NCBI GenBank assembly: GCA_943736015.1
Contig: OX031065.1
Coordinates: 50,074,992-50,138,991, forward strand
Source: Tridacna crocea
Lineage: Eukaryota > Mollusca > Bivalvia > Cardiida > Cardiidae
Length of the DNA stretch: 64,000 nucleotides
Direction: 5' to 3'
Position 1 is the stretch's first letter, and every line of letters starts with the position of its first letter. Of the stretch, positions 54,731 to 64,000 are shown one piece after another. The notes under the pieces were generated by a model. The model searched no databases, was not told the origin of the DNA, and saw only the letters and a program-made list of their open reading frames with translations. The position numbers and the translations under genes were made by a program.

Positions 54731-55331
54731 AGAAAAAAGGGACTTTGGCCACCATGTAAAGCTACATGTATATGTATGTGTATAATCATGGACAGACTTA
54801 CGTCTTATCTGTACGTAGTTAACACTTCATTTCAAAGAGTTCAAACTCTTGTTCATTTTAGATTAATCTTGCAAGTGATGTATGTGAAGATCAGACAGAC
54901 CATATTGGAGGGTGTCAATCAATATCTAATTCCATAGAACATGCAGTCTGATCTTGAATTTACACTGTCTGTTATTTTGTTAAATCTTTTGACAAGTAAA
55001 CCATTGACATTGCAATGTTTTGGTCTTCTCTCCAGATAAAAAAAAATAATTTGATTTGTTTAGCCTTTTATATTCTTATTCATTGAATATTGAAAACATT
55101 GAAATGTATCTTTTTCCAGTTTGGAACAAAAGCCTAGACTATACAATACCGATATTGTTTTTGGCTACAATATTTCACAAAATAGTGGAAATTGTGGATC
55201 AAAGATCAGACTGGAGGCCCACAGCAGTCAGTTTAAATTTCTACTGTTGGTAAAAGGGAAACTTAATTACATTTAATTACATGTATGTTGATGTTCAAAA
55301 GTAAAGTTAAGCATACAATTCCATGATTTGT
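54731..55331. other. 3' flank of the SEL1-repeat gene
   Basis: Probable 3'UTR followed by intergenic DNA. A 'catgcagtctgatcttg' repeat lies at about 54940. No clear AATAAA was found soon after the stop. Confidence 0.4.
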
Positions 55332-55357
55332 GGGGGGGGGGGGGGGGGGGGGGGGGG
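55332..55357. repeat. Uninterrupted run of 26 G
   Basis: A homopolymer followed by tgtgtgg. A second G run lies at about 55387-55397. Confidence 0.9.
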
Positions 55358-55406
55358 TGTGTGGAGAATTCCATGATTGGGTTTTTGGGGGGGGGGGAGG
55401 GAATGT

Positions 55407-55635
55407 TTAACTCTTTACCTCTCACAGTTCCAACTTTTAGGGACTTTGAAAAAGAAGCCTTTTTAAAACACTGTGGGAAAATTAGAATGCTGGCAATCAG
55501 TATTTCTCCTTTTTCCCACATTTTTTTCTACTGTATCAAAGAGAGAAATCATCATATAAGCAACATTTTATATGTCAGCTGCAAATGCATTCAATTTGGG
55601 CTTGTCTAAAATTTTCTTGTTTTGTAAAGAGTTAA
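55407..55635 (-). mobile_element. TTAA-hairpin MITE, somewhat decayed
   Basis: TTAACTCTTTACCTCTC to cttgttttgtaaagagTTAA. Confidence 0.78.
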
Positions 55636-55848
55636 ACCATTACCACACATTCCCTACATTTGACGACCCTGAGAAAGAAGCCTTTAGAAAATATGGTGGG
55701 AAAAGTAGAAAATGCTGGTACCCAGCATTTTCTCCTTTTCCCATAATGTTTTCTACCCTTAACAAAACAAATTCCAAATTTTCAGTTGTCGTCTGCAACT
55801 GTTTTCAATTTGGACCAGTCTAAAACTACACCGTTTTGTAAAGGTTTA
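55632..55848 (-). mobile_element. TTAA-hairpin MITE
   Basis: TTAAACCATTACCACAC to ccgttttgtaaaggTTTAA. Core gctggtacccagc. Confidence 0.78.
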
Positions 55849-56530
55849 ATACATCAGATAAAAATATGGACCAGGTCAGCTCGCATAGTCTAAGCTTTTT
55901 GCTTTTGGAAAATTTTGTGCATATCAAAGGGCCATTCTGCCAAATGATCAGCTGGTTGTCAAACAAAATACCAGTAGATGGTATGGATCCAATATTATTT
56001 GAAGATTTGCTTGGTACAATGTATTACAGAGATGCATCAAACTACCTTGTCCAAGATGACCACCCATATTTTCTTTCTTGGACCTGAAGAATAAGTGTTT
56101 TGAGTTGTCTCCATCTTCACGAGCCAAGTTTACAATCACTACATGGATCTTACCTTGGCTGATTGAGCCCGATTTCGAGATTCCTGCGATGTGCCCTCTA
56201 TTGGATGCTGCTTATTACCCCCCTTTCCATCATATTTCTGACAACCAATGAAATATCGTTTTACAAACCGCTTACGAATACAATTATTCAACATGAAGCG
56301 ATAAGCAGACATCCTCGTGCGTTTCCATGTTCACCTTCTATTCGAAAGGTTGCGACCTTATTCTATTTTTATCAAAGATGAAATGCTATGAGTGATTTCA
56401 TTCGTTGCAGTTAGAGCTGGCTGCATCTAATGAAAAAGTGTATCAGGGGAATGTAAAAATCAAGCTTGACCCGCCTAGGGTAGAGTAGCTTAGTGAATCG
56501 TCAGCCTTGGCTTGTGAAGATGAGTTGTCT
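55849..56530. other. No gene recognised
   Basis: Open frames of about 70 codons at 55866 and 56163 have no recognisable domain or splice context. Confidence 0.35.
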
Positions 56531-56591
56531 TAGACTAAAAAGGATAATTATGGTAACCAGCAATTTTCCACGTTTGCAACAATGTTCCCTT

Positions 56592-56793
56592 TTAACTCCT
56601 TACAAAAAAACAATATTTTAGGCTTGCCCAAATCGAAAGCATTTGCAGATTACAAAATATAAAGTGACTGAAAATTTGGAATTTGTTTTGTGAAGGGTAG
56701 AAGGGTTACCAGCATTTTTTCCATTTCCCACAATGTTTTCTGAGGGCTTTTTTCTAAGGGTTGTCAAAAGTAGGGATTGTGCGGTAATGGGTT
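56592..56793 (+). mobile_element. MITE with left hairpin arm deleted
   Basis: TTAACTCCTTACAAAAA to gtgcggtaatggg. gggtagaa is joined to gggttaccagcattttttcc. Confidence 0.72.
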
Positions 56794-57210
56794 TACCCTT
56801 TACCACACATTGGCGACTTTTATTAACTTACAGACAAAAGAAATGTGGAATAAATAGCATTAACAGATGATATAATCAGTGTGGCTGGAATTATTGTTTT
56901 GTGGGGAAAAAGGAAAAATGCTGCAAACCAACAACCATATTCCTCAGTCAGAATTGTGTTGCAAAAGGTTATCCTGTGCAAAACAATTGTTGACTCTTTC
57001 ACATGGAAGTTAATCAATCACAGAAAACAACTACAAGTTGAAATAATTGAGCTTTGATAGGGTAAAAAAAAATTGTCAGGGTAAGAAGAAAACAGTGTCA
57101 TAAAAAGTGAAAATGCTGGTTATCAGCATTAACTTTATTCCTTTTCCACACTGTTTTCAGAAGACTTCTTCCACAGGGTTTTTAAACTCTGGATTGTGTT
57201 AAGATGTTAC
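56794..57210. mobile_element. Several decayed MITE fragments
   Basis: accctttaccacacattggc, then worn hairpins at about 56910 and 57105-57170. Confidence 0.45.
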
Positions 57211-57405
57211 AATGTTAAATCTTGCCACACAATATGGATATTCATGTACACTGCATTCTTTTGACAAAAAAAAAATGTGTGATAATACGGTAAAGTAAAT
57301 TTAGTTTTCAGATCTTTGTGTAGCATTGCATAAAATGTATTGTGTTACATTTTACTCATAAATCTTTGAAGGCTAAATGAATGATTAGTTTGCTTGTATT
57401 GGAAT

Positions 57406-57841
57406 TAACCCTTTGCCAACCGACCGAATTGTAGACTTGTCCAACTTGAAAGCATTTGCAGAAAACAGAATAGGTATGTCATGAAATTTGAAATTTGTTT
57501 TGGGAAGGGTAGAAAAAATTGTGGGAAAAAGAGAATTTTTCTTTTTTTAAACTTTATTTCCACTCTCTACATAACATACAATGCAAAACATCATACATGT
57601 ATATAAGAATTGTTTATAATTGTTTACTTTAGTAATGATAAAATATCTTAAGTTAATACATAGCAGAGAAAAGTTGAAAGTATAGAGGCATCCACTGCAC
57701 ACATACTTTTGCATTTTCTTTTGTGATGAATTTTTTTTTGTCAGATTATGGACTTAAGACTTTTTTTTAAATTTTTTTTTTAGCATTTTCTCCTTTTCCC
57801 ACAATGCTTTTCTACAAGCTTCTTTCTTAGTAATGGGTTAA
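57406..57841 (+). mobile_element. MITE interrupted in its hairpin
   Basis: The left part, TTAACCCTTTGCCAACC to gggaaaaagagaa (57534). The right part resumes tagcattttctccttttccc (57781) and ends gtaatgggTTAA. Confidence 0.7.
57536..57780 (-). mobile_element. Reverse-oriented retrocopy-like insert
   Basis: On the minus strand the left edge reads ggaaataaagtttaaaaaaa, an AATAAA-like signal plus A tract. The body has no coding. The right edge is T-rich. Confidence 0.4.
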
Positions 57842-58020
57842 TGGTTTAGTGGTAATGGGTTAAACGGTGAAGGTCAAATCACAGTAGTAAGACCACCAAT
57901 GTGTGCGTTTCTGGATTTCACACAACAGTACTGACACAGCTTTCTTTCCAAACCACAGACTACTTTTCTAACATGCATCAGGGGTGAGACACTAACTAAA
58001 TACATGAAATGCAAATGTCC

Positions 58021-58026
58021 TTTATT
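58021..58026 (-). promoter_or_regulatory. Candidate polyadenylation signal of the BACK-domain gene
   Basis: TTTATT on the plus strand reads AATAAAGG on the minus strand, about 1.46 kb past the stop codon. It would give a 3'UTR that contains a foldback repeat (59031-59228). Another TTTATT lies at 58371. Confidence 0.3.
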
Positions 58027-58104
58027 CAAAAATCAAACAAACAAAAAACAATTGCTTGAAATGAAGAAAAATATTACAAAGGCAGTTCAGATGACCCTAC
58101 ATAC

Positions 58105-58305
58105 CCTTTCACATTTAACCAGACAATCCCGTGTATTATGGACCAAGACTTAAAAGCTTCTGAAAAAGATGACGGAAAAAGTAGAAAATACTATCAAATG
58201 ACATTATTTACTTTTCCAGCACCGATTTCAAGACTTTCAAATAAACATCCAGAAGATTAAAACCACGAAGTTGGATGTTGTAAGTTACTTGGTGTGGTAA
58301 AGTCT
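58105..58305 (-). mobile_element. Degenerate MITE
   Basis: catttaaccagacaatcccg to ttggtgtggtaaagtcttt. Hairpin worn. Confidence 0.55.
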
Positions 58306-59030
58306 TTACTTGATGAAAAATATTTTTACCGAACTGTGTTAGTAGTAGTGGCAGGATGCAGCCATCCTTTTATTTCTGTTACCTCACATTAAAATAAAAA
58401 CGATCTCTCTGATCTTCTATCGGTTAAACATATTTGTTATATATCGATCAAGAAAAAGGTTTTTGCTACTTGTACTAATCTCTCTCGATTCTGCTTCCTG
58501 GGAATTAGGTTGAAAACCACAATCAGGTATACAGCACGGGACTTTCTTTTATAGATCGAAAAAAAAAAACACAACACGAAAATATCGACAATATTTAAGA
58601 AAAACGACTCCAAACAGCCTGAACTTCCAATAATTTTCATTCCATAATTTCTTAACAGGATGAAGGGAGGGAAAAAAACTTCTTTACATTTACAAAAAAA
58701 CATAAAATAGAGGATCATTATATAGCCATTTCGCACGCGTCTTAATATTTTCCACTGCCAAAGTTGACTTTGAGTTTCGAAGTCAAAGTGAAGTGAAATG
58801 GACTGAATGAGCTGCTTTACAGCATTTATAGAATTAAGCACAGGAAGCCAGTAAACTGGCATCAGGCATCTGCATGCTTATCATGCAAGTACGACATAAT
58901 AGCACATGTATTTCCAATCAAATACTAGTAACTTATTTGGATTAAAAAAAGAGTAAAAGTAGTACGGCCTTTAAACCTTAAAATACAGCGGTGTTTCTCT
59001 TCTATTTGAAACCTCAGGGCTTCATCAGCA
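58306..59030 (-). other. Probable 3'UTR of the BACK-domain gene
   Basis: A 141-codon minus-strand frame (58862-58437) has hydrophobic runs but no recognisable domain. I do not call it a gene. Confidence 0.35.
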
Positions 59031-59228
59031 GGGTCCGTATTCACCAACCATTCTTAAGAACGTTCTTTGTCTAAATCTTCAAGATTTTCTGACTGTGAAA
59101 GTAACAGGACTTCTGATTGGCTAAACCAATTGGTTTAGCCAATCAGAAGTTCTGTTACTTTCACATTGACAAAATTCTGAAGAATAAGCCTAGGAATGTT
59201 CTTAAGAACGGTTGGTGAATACGGAGGA
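59031..59228. mobile_element. Foldback element with about 90-bp arms
   Basis: gtccgtattcaccaaccatt at the left and cggttggtgaatacgg at the right, with ctgattggctaaaccaattg / gtttagccaatcag at the centre. It lies in the likely 3'UTR of the BACK-domain gene. Confidence 0.75.
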
Positions 59229-59483
59229 CTTTTACACTTCAGTATGTTTTCGTCTTTTGAATCAATACTAATATTAAGTTCAGCAACAGTTTAAGCAAGT
59301 TTTGCGGAAGCATACAGAGCATACATACTACAACATTTTGTATGTAAAAGTGACTGACTGAATCGATCTACATGGAAAATTTTCACTAAATCTAGCTTTA
59401 CAGCAAGTAAACGAAGTATGACATCGTGGCCTATAATGACAAGCTAGAGCAAAAAGTAACTATTTAACAGGTTTAGTTAAGTT

Positions 59484-61160
59484 TCAGTCACTATCAAACT
59501 GAGTATCACTGTCATAATATGGTCGGAAATCATGACAGCCATAAGACAAGTCCTCATAGGAGTTTACATCATCATCACTATAAGAGTTTTCACTATGATC
59601 ATAATACAAATATCCTCTATCATTTTGACTTCTCTGTTTGCAATGTGGGCAATTCAGTGCACAGGAAAGTTTTCTTGTCGGCAATGAAATCTGAAACACG
59701 TTTGAAGGAGCGGACACATACCCAGCTTGATTTATTGGAATTGACTCCCATAATTCCACCTGACTGCTCTTATCACCAACCGCCTGACTTTGATGTGCAC
59801 GCAGCTTTTCATGCGAGGTATATGAGATACATAACAAACGTGACCCAGCATAGCTTCTCTTGTAACGAAACCATTTATTCTCACAACAAAGGTACCTTTC
59901 AATGTATCGCTCTTCGTCTTTTATTGAACAGAAACTAGATTTGCTTGTCAACCATTTGCGAGACAAACATGGACCTATTTGTTTTACCACATTTATGCAA
60001 CACTTTTTGTCGTAAACCACAAAACCTGATCCTGAGGTTGACATCATACTCATATTCATCGTAATGCTGTTGTAAATATTCTTTATGGACAACGCGTCAA
60101 GTGAATAATCTATTTTGTTGAATAAATACAATTCAGCAGCATCTTTGGACAACATAGCAATAGTTGTACCATTGGAACAGACCTTAGATATTTCTTTTCT
60201 CAAACAGAGTATGGCTGTAAGTTCAGTAGTTTCATCTTCTATTTGTCCGACGTACAAAACAGAGACTGAAAAGTTCTTTTTAATAGCAAGTCTCGAATTT
60301 ATTTTCGCACATGCAGTCATTCTGTCTATTGGAGTTAATTGAGGTAAATCATCCGAGCCTAACTTCTCATATTCAACAAGCTTTTTTGATACTAGGACGA
60401 GTTCATGATCGTGAATGTACTGTTCTGTTAGTTTCAATATATCTCCATCATTTCCTGTTTTCACTTTAATCTTTGATTTTTTTACTATGTTTGTTTCTAA
60501 GTTTAAAATGCATATAGATCTTTGTGTTCTACTGTCGATATAGGTGTTCTTGAACATGTACACATTTGAATGTAGTCGTCCTTGGACACCTTCAATACTC
60601 TTCACCATTTGTTTGTAAAACCCATCAGGTACTGGTTCCACGGTATCAACACTGACGGAACACCATCGCCTCCGTGTTATATCAAAACACTTAAGTATAC
60701 CATCCTGGTATAAATTTGGAAAAAGTAAAACATCATGAGTACTGAGGCTGTCAATGGATCTAAGTTCAGCAATAAAGCTGGGGCTACATGCTTCATGCAC
60801 TAGGGGCTCACGTAGGACAACATTTTGTATAAAATCAGCTTCGGAATCTTCAAAATTGAGGCACTGCAATAGACGCTCAAATTCCCCTTTTCTTTTCATT
60901 TGGCTCTTCGTCCAGCGAACAAGAAAAGAAAACTTATCTTGAATTCCCACATAGGACAGCCGAGGATCCTGTAAGAGGTACAGAACAGACTCTGGTGTGA
61001 TACTTAGCATCTCATCTTTCAACATCATTTCTATTATATGGCCTTCCATATACTCTTCACAGGATGATAAAAAGAAGTCGTAAAGGCTTGCTAATTTTAC
61101 CATTGTCATGCAGTTATCCTCTGTTACTTTTGTACGTTTTATCCATCTCACACATTCAGC
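59484..61160 (-). CDS. BTB-BACK (kelch-like family) protein, 3'-terminal coding exon
   Basis: A 558-codon open exon on the minus strand, entered at a CAG acceptor (complement of 61161-61163, TAATTTCAG/GCTGAATG) in phase 0 and ending at TGA (59484-59486). It begins AECVRWIKRTKVTEDNCMTM. Residues about 1-115 look like the BACK domain that follows BTB in kelch-like proteins: NCMTMVKLASLYDFFLSSCE, then LSITPESVLYLLQDPRL and a VRWTK segment. The next roughly 350 residues have only weak kelch character (DGILKCFDITRRRWCSV) and the canonical double-glycine blades are not obvious. The C-terminus has a CPHCKQ motif and an acidic, tyrosine-rich tail (SDDDVNSYEDLSYG ... YDSDTQFDSD). The BTB exon must lie beyond 64000. 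A Cullin-3 adaptor role is inferred only. It cannot be the partner of the 5.5 kb BTB exon, because on this strand 5' exons lie to the right. Confidence 0.85.
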   Translation of the reverse strand, partial: AECVRWIKRTKVTEDNCMTMVKLASLYDFFLSSCEEYMEGHIIEMMLKDEMLSITPESVLYLLQDPRLSYVGIQDKFSFLVRWTKSQMKRKGEFERLLQCLNFEDSEADFIQNVVLREPLVHEACSPSFIAELRSIDSLSTHDVLLFPNLYQDGILKCFDITRRRWCSVSVDTVEPVPDGFYKQMVKSIEGVQGRLHSNVYMFKNTYIDSRTQRSICILNLETNIVKKSKIKVKTGNDGDILKLTEQYIHDHELVLVSKKLVEYEKLGSDDLPQLTPIDRMTACAKINSRLAIKKNFSVSVLYVGQIEDETTELTAILCLRKEISKVCSNGTTIAMLSKDAAELYLFNKIDYSLDALSIKNIYNSITMNMSMMSTSGSGFVVYDKKCCINVVKQIGPCLSRKWLTSKSSFCSIKDEERYIERYLCCENKWFRYKRSYAGSRLLCISYTSHEKLRAHQSQAVGDKSSQVELWESIPINQAGYVSAPSNVFQISLPTRKLSCALNCPHCKQRSQNDRGYLYYDHSENSYSDDDVNSYEDLSYGCHDFRPYYDSDTQFDSD

Positions 61161-61163
61161 CTG

Positions 61164-61640
61164 AAATTATGATTAAAACCAAGGCTCACATAATAATTAT
61201 GATAAACATGGTAATTCAATCCCAGATAATTCAAACAATTACATTAATATTCTATTGCTACAAATGATTCATTCAAAAGCCCATGCTGTATGTACTAACA
61301 TAGACTATCAGGTGATAGGCTGCTGGTTGTATATAGCTTTCAGGTTCAAGTTAACGTGACCACACAATGTTTGAAGATCTATATAAAAAGAAATGCAAGG
61401 GCTCTTTAACCAAATAAAAGCAACAAAATTTTATGATAACAACTTGCAATATTACATGTTCACAAAAGTCTCTCATGATCCTTTTAAAAATGACATTTAG
61501 TGAAATAAATATAAAATCTAAGGTTCAGTGCCTGTCTACACTTCAAATGTTTTCTTGAGAACAACCAGTTTATTAAAGAATGGAATTTTGAACTTAATCA
61601 GTTTGAAAGAGTAGTAAAAAAACATCGGTGGATGGCCGTT
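61164..61640. other. Intron of the BACK-domain gene, no recognised feature
   Basis: AT-rich. No BTB-coding exon was found here on the minus strand. Confidence 0.4.
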
Positions 61641-63440
61641 TCAGACTGATATCTTTTCCTCTGAAACCGCTCGTCAGAATTTGAAATAATTTCATAGAAA
61701 TGTTCCTTGGACGACCCTTTCCTATAACTATTCGCGAAATTTTAATACGCCGAAAAACATGGCCATAGTTGTTGTGGTGGTGTGGGGTGTGTGTGTTTGT
61801 GTGTGTAGAGGGGGGAACGTTTTGCAATGTCAACAGTTCTTTAAACATTTAAACATCCTAACATCCTAAACCGCTGGCCCAAACTTGGCTGGACTGTTCC
61901 TTGGGAGGTCCGCTTTGGTAAGTGTTCACAGAATTTGATTCCATCAAAAACTATGTTTCCCATCGCAACCAAGTGGAATACCAAATTCTTTAAAGATGCC
62001 TGTCTACAGCCGGTGAGCAGAAACGCTGTTAAATTTCAAAAAGAAAAATAGAATGGTACAGGAATCTGTCCTTTGTGTACACAAGGATAAATTACTGACA
62101 TTTATCGTGTAAATGAAAAAAGAAACACGGGGGTTTGTGTGAAAAACCGAAAATTGGCCAGAAGAAAACTGGCTGACGATCGAGGCTGTAAACAATGGCG
62201 GTGACTCACGGAAATTTATCGTTGGTTTCCGCCTAGAGTCGGATACGGTGTAACTTACATATAGTTTTGATCTCCGTCTAAAAATAGAGGCTGCAACAGA
62301 GAAGCATCCAAGGCCAAGGTCAAATATAGTCACGTTACAGAATGCATGATCATCATACGAATCTACTCGAGTGTATAACGGATATCGAAAATCTTCGATT
62401 CAAAATCCGGAAACGACCAGTCTGTTTACATTGAAGGCCGCAAGTCCGCGAAATGCATTTTCGTAATCTAAGCAACCTTGCAACCGTCAGGCGCAATATT
62501 TGGCATAGATATATAAGAATGACTATATTTTGATAAAATAAAAACAAAATGAGTTAAAACTGGCTTAAAATGAGTATTACTGCCTCTTTAAAGATATTCT
62601 GTGAAGAAACCGCTGGTCAGATTTTGAAAAAAATAAAAAAAGAAAAATGTTCCTTGGGTGACCATTTCTAAAACTTGTTCGCAAAATTTTGACCCGTAGA
62701 AAAAAAAGATGGCCGTGTTGGATTTGGGAGGGGGGGAGTCTTTGCACTGAATGGACATAAAGAATTTCTTTGAAATTCTCATTCTCTTAAACCCCTTGTC
62801 AGATTTTGAAATAATTTCACACAATTTTTCTTTTGGTGCCCCTTTTGAAAATGTATTCGCGAAATTTTGATCTGTCCAGAAAAATGGCTGTAATGGTGGT
62901 GATGGTGGAGGCTATTCGCACAATACAGACATGAAGAAATTTAATTTTCATCAAAAAACTGTGTAGGTATTTTGATAAAAAGGGCTATTTCAGATGTCAA
63001 CCTATACCAGGTGAGTGCACTGGTGAGAAATGCTGAAATACACACATTCTACTAGATGTATTTGATAGCTATGTATTATTGCAAGAGGTAATATAAAACT
63101 TATCTTTGGAATACATGAACATGCATAATAGTTCACCACTTATCAAAAGGGCCTCTATCTGGGTGTTCATTGCCTTCTTTTTTACCATTTTTGTACCATA
63201 TGACGGATCGTTTTCTAAATTCTATATAAGCCTTATTTGCAGAGTTCTGATTCGTCAAGGACATGGATGTGGTGATGATTGTAGGAGTGGTGACAAGTTT
63301 TTAAATGATTCTTATGGGTGACCTTTTCAAAATGGCAAAATAATAATTTTATTTCTAGATTTCATTACTTAAAAAGATGGCTATGGTCCTCTAAAAAATT
63401 CAGGTGAGCGATCCAGGTCCCTCATGAAGCACTTGTTTTT
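61640..63440. mobile_element. HINE-like tandem element, interrupted
   Basis: Units repeat 'gaaatgttccttgg(g)tgacc', 'ttcgcgaaattttgatc' and 'aaaaacatggcc' near 61700, 61890, 62650, 62840 and 63320. The right end phrase is aggtgagcgatccaggtccc (63403-63422). Contains the 0.6-kb element at 61994-62587. Confidence 0.6.
61994..62587. mobile_element. 0.6-kb TTAA-flanked element, copy 2
   Basis: TTAA at 61990-61993 and 62588-62591. Collinear with 53928-54552. The matching minus-strand frame is 62333-62004 (109 codons, ending SVSAHRL). Confidence 0.75.
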
Positions 63441-64000
63441 CTCTGTGTTACCCATGCGCGTTGCATGTATCTGAACCGAAAATCTTTCGAGTATATAATT
63501 AACTTCTTAAAGATAAAAATTAAAAGTTGTCGGCATTGATTGGTCAAACGGTATATACTTGTACAACGCTTTATTTCTCAACTGCCATTCGTAAAAACAC
63601 TTAAGTATTAGCCACTGCATCACTGTATGTTGTAAATGTTGTTAACCATTTTCAAAAACCAGTCGGCAATTGCAAAATGTTGTTGTTGGCATTAGAAGGT
63701 ATACACTAAGCCGCATACGAATCTCGCTGCCCAGGAAAATTTTGACATTTCGCTTTACGATCTGGCTTGCGCGGTCATCAAATATCCTCACACTGCCCGA
63801 ATCGAATATGATTAACAGGAAGTTAAAGTACATGTATTACAGCACGGTAATCCGTGTGTAATAAATGTCGGCAACACGGTGAATCGATGCCGCGCTATTT
63901 TGAGATAAGGTGACAACTACGATTTCTGACATCATAAACAAGCTCCTTCCTCATATTTCATCACTTTATACTTGTGTCTAAAATTACTTTGCACTGTGTT
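63441..64000. other. No recognised feature
   Basis: Right-edge DNA, probably intron of the BACK-domain gene. No BTB exon visible. Confidence 0.35.

Noticed and set aside
58437-58862. 141-codon minus-strand gene
   Set aside because: Hydrophobic runs come from AT-rich sequence; no domain, and it overlaps the probable 3'UTR of the BACK gene.

Overview
The window is eukaryotic nuclear DNA, AT-rich, with widely spaced spliced exons, GT-AG introns and a very heavy load of transposable elements. The repeats point to a bivalve mollusc: several elements have the pearl/HINE layout described in bivalves (internal arrays of about 150-170 bp units, an ACGG-type microsatellite, hairpin ends), and there are tRNA-derived SINEs and pogo-, hAT- and piggyBac-like non-autonomous elements. 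I cannot name the species.

Four host genes are supported. (1) 5468-5729, minus strand: the first coding exon of a BTB-domain (kelch-like family) protein, continuing off the left edge. (2) 26766-38883, plus strand: a complete five-coding-exon gene for a PQ-loop membrane protein, SLC66A2 (PQLC1), 275 residues, every splice phase consistent. (3) 49443-54730, plus strand: a complete five-exon gene for a 178-residue single-pass membrane protein with SEL1-type repeats and an N-terminal acidic dileucine motif. (4) 59484-61160, minus strand: the terminal coding exon (558 codons) of another BTB-BACK family protein whose 5' exons lie beyond the right edge. The two plus-strand genes sit between two partial minus-strand BTB-family genes. 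No RNA gene, CRISPR array or operon is present, and most other reading frames lie inside repeats.

The dominant feature is a family of about 230 bp miniature elements, about 100 copies and fragments by hand count. They are flanked by TTAA, have short terminal inverted repeats (CYCWTTACCA type) and carry a central, often perfect hairpin of about 30 bp arms. Three subfamilies share this layout but have different hairpin-core sequences that still pair. They occupy intergenic DNA and all introns of sufficient size, and lie within 20-30 bp of two host splice sites. Other elements are nested in them and they are nested in others, which gives a relative chronology.

Layout: 1-5.4 kb MITE field; 5.4-5.7 kb BTB exon; 5.9-7.6 kb HINE inserted in a MITE; 7.7-16.9 kb MITEs plus a second HINE (12.0-13.2 kb); 17.0-20.1 kb hAT-like and foldback elements; 20.6-25.1 kb a minisatellite and two independent insertions of a 1.8 kb hAT-like element; 26.8-38.9 kb SLC66A2; 39.3-49.3 kb a perfect palindrome, a pogo-like element, MITEs, SINEs and a HINE-like element; 49.4-54.7 kb the SEL1-repeat gene; 55-59 kb MITEs and a foldback; 59.5-61.2 kb BACK exon; 61.6-63.4 kb HINE-like element containing a 0.6 kb TTAA element.
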